DNA from: Phaeocystidibacter sp965659415
Lineage (GTDB): Bacteria; Bacteroidota; Bacteroidia; Flavobacteriales; Schleiferiaceae
Length of the DNA stretch: 64,000 nucleotides
Reading direction: 5' to 3'
NCBI GenBank assembly: GCA_965659415.1
Contig: CBFHVA010000003.1
Span: forward strand, 62,001-126,000
Position numbers and translations under genes: made by a program. The notes under the pieces are model-generated. The model saw only the letters and a list, made by a program, of their open reading frames with translations, made no database searches and was not told the origin of the DNA. Below are positions 60,456 through 64,000 of the stretch, piece by piece (position 1 is the first letter of the stretch; each line of letters starts with the position of its first letter).

Positions 60456-61907
60456 TTAATGGAATGGGCACACTTCATCAGAAGTTCGGTTCGCTGCGAT
60501 AATGGCATTCACGTCGTGCGTTACCGTACAAACGAATGTAGTCTCATCGTAGTCAATCTCATCTGCTTCACCAGCAATGTTAGTCAAGAAAGCAGGCAGG
60601 TTGCTAATGGTTGAAGGGTGATCTGCGCCAATGTTCTCATTCTGAAGTGCTTCAACTTCAGAAATCACATAGCTCAAGCCCATGTCCATAAAGCGACGAC
60701 CTTCAGCGATAAACACCTCTTGACGCACGCGATAAAGGAAGGTCAAGAAAGCTTCTTCACCAGCACCTGAAGCGGCAGTTACCTCTGCAGAATCTGCAGA
60801 CGTACCTGAAACAGCCGGAACAGTTACGTTTCCTGCCTTACGATTCAGCACAAGACCAGCGCGACCATTGACTACAGCAGCTGTAGTGTCAGGACGTGAA
60901 CCCGGTGCTCTTTCGTGACGATCCTCTGTAGAATCATCAAATGTGTTGAGCGGACGGCTATTGATCAAATCCAATAGACTATGCAACGCTGTTTCAGCTG
61001 CAGTCGGATCTCCATCAGCGATTGCTGCCTCAGCGATAATCAAGTATGCCTCTTCAGCCTTAACCAATGGAATTGGTGAATCCTGTGATCCAGAGATCGA
61101 GTACACTTTTGGATCCAAGAAGTCTAAAGTTGGAAGCGGCTGGAGGTCATCAAAACCACCGCGCTCCTGCAAAGCAAGTTGCATGTTGTTCTTCGTGTAG
61201 TCGAATCCATTATTGTTACCTGAAGAGTTCACTGGATCAAACTCAATGAAACGCACGTAATCAGGATCAGCAGTCAATGCAGCATTTGCATCAGCAACAG
61301 CGTTAACACGGTCACCAAGGTGATAGTGTGCGCGCGCTCGTGCTAACAAAGCTCCAACGTGAGTAGGATCTGCCGTAAGTGCATCGGTGAAAGCTTGAAC
61401 AGCGCTGTTCAAATTACCAGTGCGTCCAACCAAAGGACCCTTATCCGTTTGTGGAAGTTCATTATAGAACTCACCTGCATATAGATAAGAAATACCCAAG
61501 TAGAAATAATATTCAGCTTTGGTAGCATCTGAATATCCCGCTGGATCATTTGGACCTACTTCATTCAATCCAAATAGTGCTTTCTCTCTCAAACGACCAA
61601 TTCCGCGGTGTGCGACATTGATATCGTTGTCCTGCCATTGGATGGTAAAGTCATCCAAGAACTGGTTGTAAAAAGTATTGATGTTATCGTAGTTATCCGA
61701 AGCGATTTCAGAAATCACTCCAATCTGGTTAAATGTAATCGCCATCTGACGATCTAAACCAGCTTTCCAGGATAAGGACGAGTTGGCAACACCAATTACG
61801 TCATCTTGCCCAATGTTGGGGTTAACGGTTTCAAATGGGTCTGCTGCCTCGCAACTTGCCAGTGCAATGGCTACGGCGAACAAACCTGTTTTATATGTTA
61901 GTTTCAT
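60456..61907 (-). CDS. SusD/RagB-like nutrient-binding lipoprotein
   Basis: 483 residues from ATG 61907, which opens a lipoprotein signal peptide (Met-Lys-Leu-Thr-Tyr-Lys; lipobox Ala-Leu-Ala-Ser-Cys19); an in-frame ATG at 61916 adds three residues. TPR-like helices about 90-230 (Tyr-Tyr-Phe-Tyr-Leu-Gly-Ile-Ser-Tyr-Leu-Tyr-Ala-Gly-Glu) and the Arg-Arg-Phe-x-Asp block near the C-terminus match the SusD family. It caps the TonB-dependent receptor encoded upstream. No glycoside hydrolase is adjacent, so the substrate is unknown and need not be a glycan. Confidence 0.87.
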   Translation of the reverse strand: MKLTYKTGLFAVAIALASCEAADPFETVNPNIGQDDVIGVANSSLSWKAGLDRQMAITFNQIGVISEIASDNYDNINTFYNQFLDDFTIQWQDNDINVAHRGIGRLREKALFGLNEVGPNDPAGYSDATKAEYYFYLGISYLYAGEFYNELPQTDKGPLVGRTGNLNSAVQAFTDALTADPTHVGALLARARAHYHLGDRVNAVADANAALTADPDYVRFIEFDPVNSSGNNNGFDYTKNNMQLALQERGGFDDLQPLPTLDFLDPKVYSISGSQDSPIPLVKAEEAYLIIAEAAIADGDPTAAETALHSLLDLINSRPLNTFDDSTEDRHERAPGSRPDTTAAVVNGRAGLVLNRKAGNVTVPAVSGTSADSAEVTAASGAGEEAFLTFLYRVRQEVFIAEGRRFMDMGLSYVISEVEALQNENIGADHPSTISNLPAFLTNIAGEADEIDYDETTFVCTVTHDVNAIIAANRTSDEVCPFH

Positions 61908-61920
61908 ACGATACATGGTT

Positions 61921-64000
61921 TTAGAATCCGAATTTCAAAGTCACGATGTACATTCTTGGCGCAGACTCCGTACCGAAGGCAAAACCACCTCCACCGAATC
62001 CACCTTGATCGGCGATTCCGGCACCCGTCACATCAGGGTCAAACGTACTTGATACGAAGTTGAAAGGATTCAATACGCTGAATCCAACAGACGTACGCTT
62101 CAATCCACCACCTACATAATCGTCAAGACGATAAGAAACAGCGATGTTACGGATCTTAACGTAGTTAGCATCCTCTACCCAGTAACCTGCAAGATCAAAG
62201 AAGCTACCTGCCTCAGCTAGGGCCTCATCAGGAATACGACCTTCATCATTCACGCCACCGAAGAAGCGAAGAACGTCATCAACGTTCACACCTTGGCCGC
62301 CGTACTGATAATCACCAGCCAAGCTGAAGGTCAACTTGTTGTTATATGTGTAAAGAATGGAGAAGGTACCGAAAGTTGGTGCGAACGTCGTACCAAGGAA
62401 GGCATTCTGCTCGAAGTCAACTGTACCATCTGGGTTAACCGTTCCCTTCGTTCCCCGCAAGTATCCAAGTGGTTGTCCTTCTTTAACAAAGGCGCCCAGG
62501 AAAGTAAATCCACCCACGGCGAACTCAGGAGTTCCACCGGTACTTACAACCAAGTTCTCGTTATAGTTGTAGCTGGCATTAACCGTTAAGCGGTGCATTT
62601 CAGAGCGCAATACATCTACACCCAAGTTAACTTCCCAACCTTTGTTGCTGATCTCACCTACGTTCTGTAGTTGTGCACGCTGACCAGAAGATGGGTTAGC
62701 TGGTGGTGTAAAGAGAGCTCCTTCCGTTGTAGTGTTGTAATAGGTCACACCCGCACGAACGCGGTTGTCCCAGAAGCCCATGTCGGCGCCAACTTCCCAA
62801 GTTTTAGCAATCTCAGACTGAAGCTGATCGTTGCCTGGATTCTGGAAGTCGAATGTTGATCCTCCCAAGTATGGTGCTGCAGCAAATGTCAATTCATTAG
62901 CGAAGGCACGTGGGAAGATTGAAGACTCACCGTAGTTAGCACGAAGCTTCAAAGAGCTCCAGGTGTTCTGGTCAAATGCATCTCTAAAGAAGGCTTCTTC
63001 AGAAACGATGTAGGAACCACCTACTTTAGGAAGTGGAATCAAACCAACTGACTCACCAAAGGCAGAGTTCCCGTCTAAACGAAGTCCTAAGTCAAGGAAC
63101 AATTTGTTCTGATAACCCAAGTTCTCGTTTACATAAACACCATACGATGTTACAACTGAATAAAAGTCCTGAGCCTGCTGGCTTGCACTGTTGTTGATAC
63201 TAATTGAACCATCAGTAACCTGAAGGGCTGTAATGGCTTGCTGAACATCCTGCTCACGGAAGAACTGGCCACCCACCAATGTCACAAATGAGAAATCACC
63301 TGCTTCAGCGTTGTGCTGCAAGTTCAAGTTACCTGAAACCACACCGAAATCACGATCGGAATCAATAATGTAACCTTGATCAGTAGTTCCGTCAGGGAAG
63401 AATCCCTTAGCAATTTGCATGGCGTTCGTTGCTACTTCGCGCTGTACAGAAGTACGATAGTCCATACCTAAATCAAATGAAGCGGCAAGGTTCGTAGAGA
63501 TGTTGTAGCGGAAGTTGTTCGAGAATTGGAAGCGGTTAATCTTTTCTGTGATATCCGTTAGCTCACCTTCCAATTGAAGTTGCTCTTGAAGTGCGTCAGC
63601 ATCGGCTTGACTCATTGCGTCAATATCACCATACTGGCCACCTTCTAAGTTTCCGAAACGAGCAAAAGCCGTATTGGCGTTGTAGTCACGATTGAACTCC
63701 AAGTTTGAATACGCAAATGACGCGCTGTAGCTCAAACGAGTTGTTACTTGTGAGAAGATAGAGAGACGAAGATTACGACGAACCTGTGTGTTCAAATCGT
63801 TAAAACTGTCATCTTCATAAAGGCTACCGCTAAACTGATAGTTAAAGTTACGGGTACCTCCACCGAAACCAACACGGTACTGCTGAAGCAAACCTGGTTC
63901 GTAGAGGATGTCGCCTGTGCGCTGGAACTTCAAGAAATCACGCGTACCTGAAATCGCACCAATTTGCGCTTCAAAGTCAACCTGATTCTCACCGCCATTA
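61921..64000 (-). CDS. SusC/RagA-family TonB-dependent outer-membrane receptor (partial, N-terminus outside window)
   Basis: About 690 residues are visible; the frame runs unbroken to the right edge, so the plug and N-terminal domains lie outside. The visible part is the beta barrel: Gly-Phe-Gly-Gly-Gly-Thr-Arg-Asn-Phe-Asn-Tyr-Gln-Phe-Ser-Gly-Ser, Asn-Gly-Asn-Ser-type turns, Gly-Trp-Glu-Val-Asn-Leu-Gly, and a C-terminal Phe-Gly-Phe after Val-Thr-Leu-Lys. A TTG at 63931-63933 is not a start. It pairs with the SusD gene 13 bases downstream, forming one nutrient uptake complex. Confidence 0.93.
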   Translation of the reverse strand, partial: NGGENQVDFEAQIGAISGTRDFLKFQRTGDILYEPGLLQQYRVGFGGGTRNFNYQFSGSLYEDDSFNDLNTQVRRNLRLSIFSQVTTRLSYSASFAYSNLEFNRDYNANTAFARFGNLEGGQYGDIDAMSQADADALQEQLQLEGELTDITEKINRFQFSNNFRYNISTNLAASFDLGMDYRTSVQREVATNAMQIAKGFFPDGTTDQGYIIDSDRDFGVVSGNLNLQHNAEAGDFSFVTLVGGQFFREQDVQQAITALQVTDGSISINNSASQQAQDFYSVVTSYGVYVNENLGYQNKLFLDLGLRLDGNSAFGESVGLIPLPKVGGSYIVSEEAFFRDAFDQNTWSSLKLRANYGESSIFPRAFANELTFAAAPYLGGSTFDFQNPGNDQLQSEIAKTWEVGADMGFWDNRVRAGVTYYNTTTEGALFTPPANPSSGQRAQLQNVGEISNKGWEVNLGVDVLRSEMHRLTVNASYNYNENLVVSTGGTPEFAVGGFTFLGAFVKEGQPLGYLRGTKGTVNPDGTVDFEQNAFLGTTFAPTFGTFSILYTYNNKLTFSLAGDYQYGGQGVNVDDVLRFFGGVNDEGRIPDEALAEAGSFFDLAGYWVEDANYVKIRNIAVSYRLDDYVGGGLKRTSVGFSVLNPFNFVSSTFDPDVTGAGIADQGGFGGGGFAFGTESAPRMYIVTLKFGF

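Noticed and set aside
63931..63933. Apparent start of the SusC-like protein
   Set aside because: This is a TTG inside a frame that continues uninterrupted to the window edge; SusC proteins need several hundred more N-terminal residues.
1..64000. CRISPR arrays, insertion sequences, prophage, toxin-antitoxin or restriction systems
   Set aside because: No direct repeat arrays, transposases, integrases or defence-type genes were seen on either strand.

Overview
This is chromosomal DNA from a member of the Bacteroidota, most likely a marine-type flavobacterium (Flavobacteriales or Cryomorphaceae-like; I cannot place it to genus). The evidence is: an LpxC-FabZ fusion; a SusC/SusD pair; two secreted proteins with C-terminal type IX secretion (T9SS) type A sorting domains; the T9SS regulator PorX; a two-component-propeller histidine kinase; and several perfect copies of the Bacteroidota -7 promoter element TAnnTTTG. 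I found no rRNA, tRNA, CRISPR array, insertion sequence, prophage or integrase. Most of the window is conserved core genome with short intergenic gaps.

Layout. 1-4379: the end of an unknown gene, a DUF1684 lipid-bilayer-type secreted protein, a pirin, then a cold-shock-domain protein and DEAD-box helicase pair, followed by 0.7 kb without genes. 4380-10855 (minus strand): a tight seven-gene operon for sugar-nucleotide synthesis (DegT-type aminotransferase, UDP-glucose dehydrogenase, UDP-xylose synthase type decarboxylase, GalE, a small membrane protein, RfbB) ending in hemJ. It supplies precursors for surface polysaccharide or O-antigen. 10964-19525: an outer-membrane-like protein with Kdo transferase, oligopeptidase B, a dienoyl-CoA-reductase-like SDR, a TPR lipoprotein, recA, bcp and nth.

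19522-30224 (minus strand): a large beta-propeller/beta-barrel protein, a tandem pair of paralogous T9SS-secreted proteins, and gcvP. 30350-33840 (plus strand): a UbiA-like membrane protein and kynurenine catabolism (kynU-kmo). 33837-35344: an MlaFE-type lipid ABC transporter. 35394-37784: a four-gene operon of a very small lipoprotein, a SprT-like metalloprotease starting at TTG, purK and purE. 37834-41637: a LytTR regulator with its propeller histidine kinase. 41773-44389: two unidentified envelope proteins. 44366-46658: aroA and aroB. 46775-51807: proline dehydrogenase, a DUF4258-like protein, alanine dehydrogenase, tsaE and porX.

51923-60334 (plus strand): a lipid A block with an HD hydrolase, lpxD, lpxC-fabZ, lpxA, an ABC ATPase, a GT-C-like membrane protein, efp and a second lpxD-like gene. 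60456-64000: a SusD lipoprotein and the C-terminal part of its SusC receptor, cut by the window edge.

Themes: envelope construction (Kdo, lipid A, sugar nucleotides, Mla, SusCD, T9SS) dominates, mixed with amino-acid catabolism (glycine, tryptophan, proline, alanine). I did not find a convincing new multi-gene defence or metabolic system. The best leads are: the tandem T9SS paralogs with sharply different codon use and the palindrome-rich promoter region of the highly biased copy; the 40-codon lipoprotein coupled to a TTG-initiated SprT protease; the ABC ATPase and GT-C pair in the lpx-efp block; an endonuclease III without its iron-sulphur ligands; and several genes whose -7 box lies only 4-6 bases before the start codon, suggesting leaderless transcripts.
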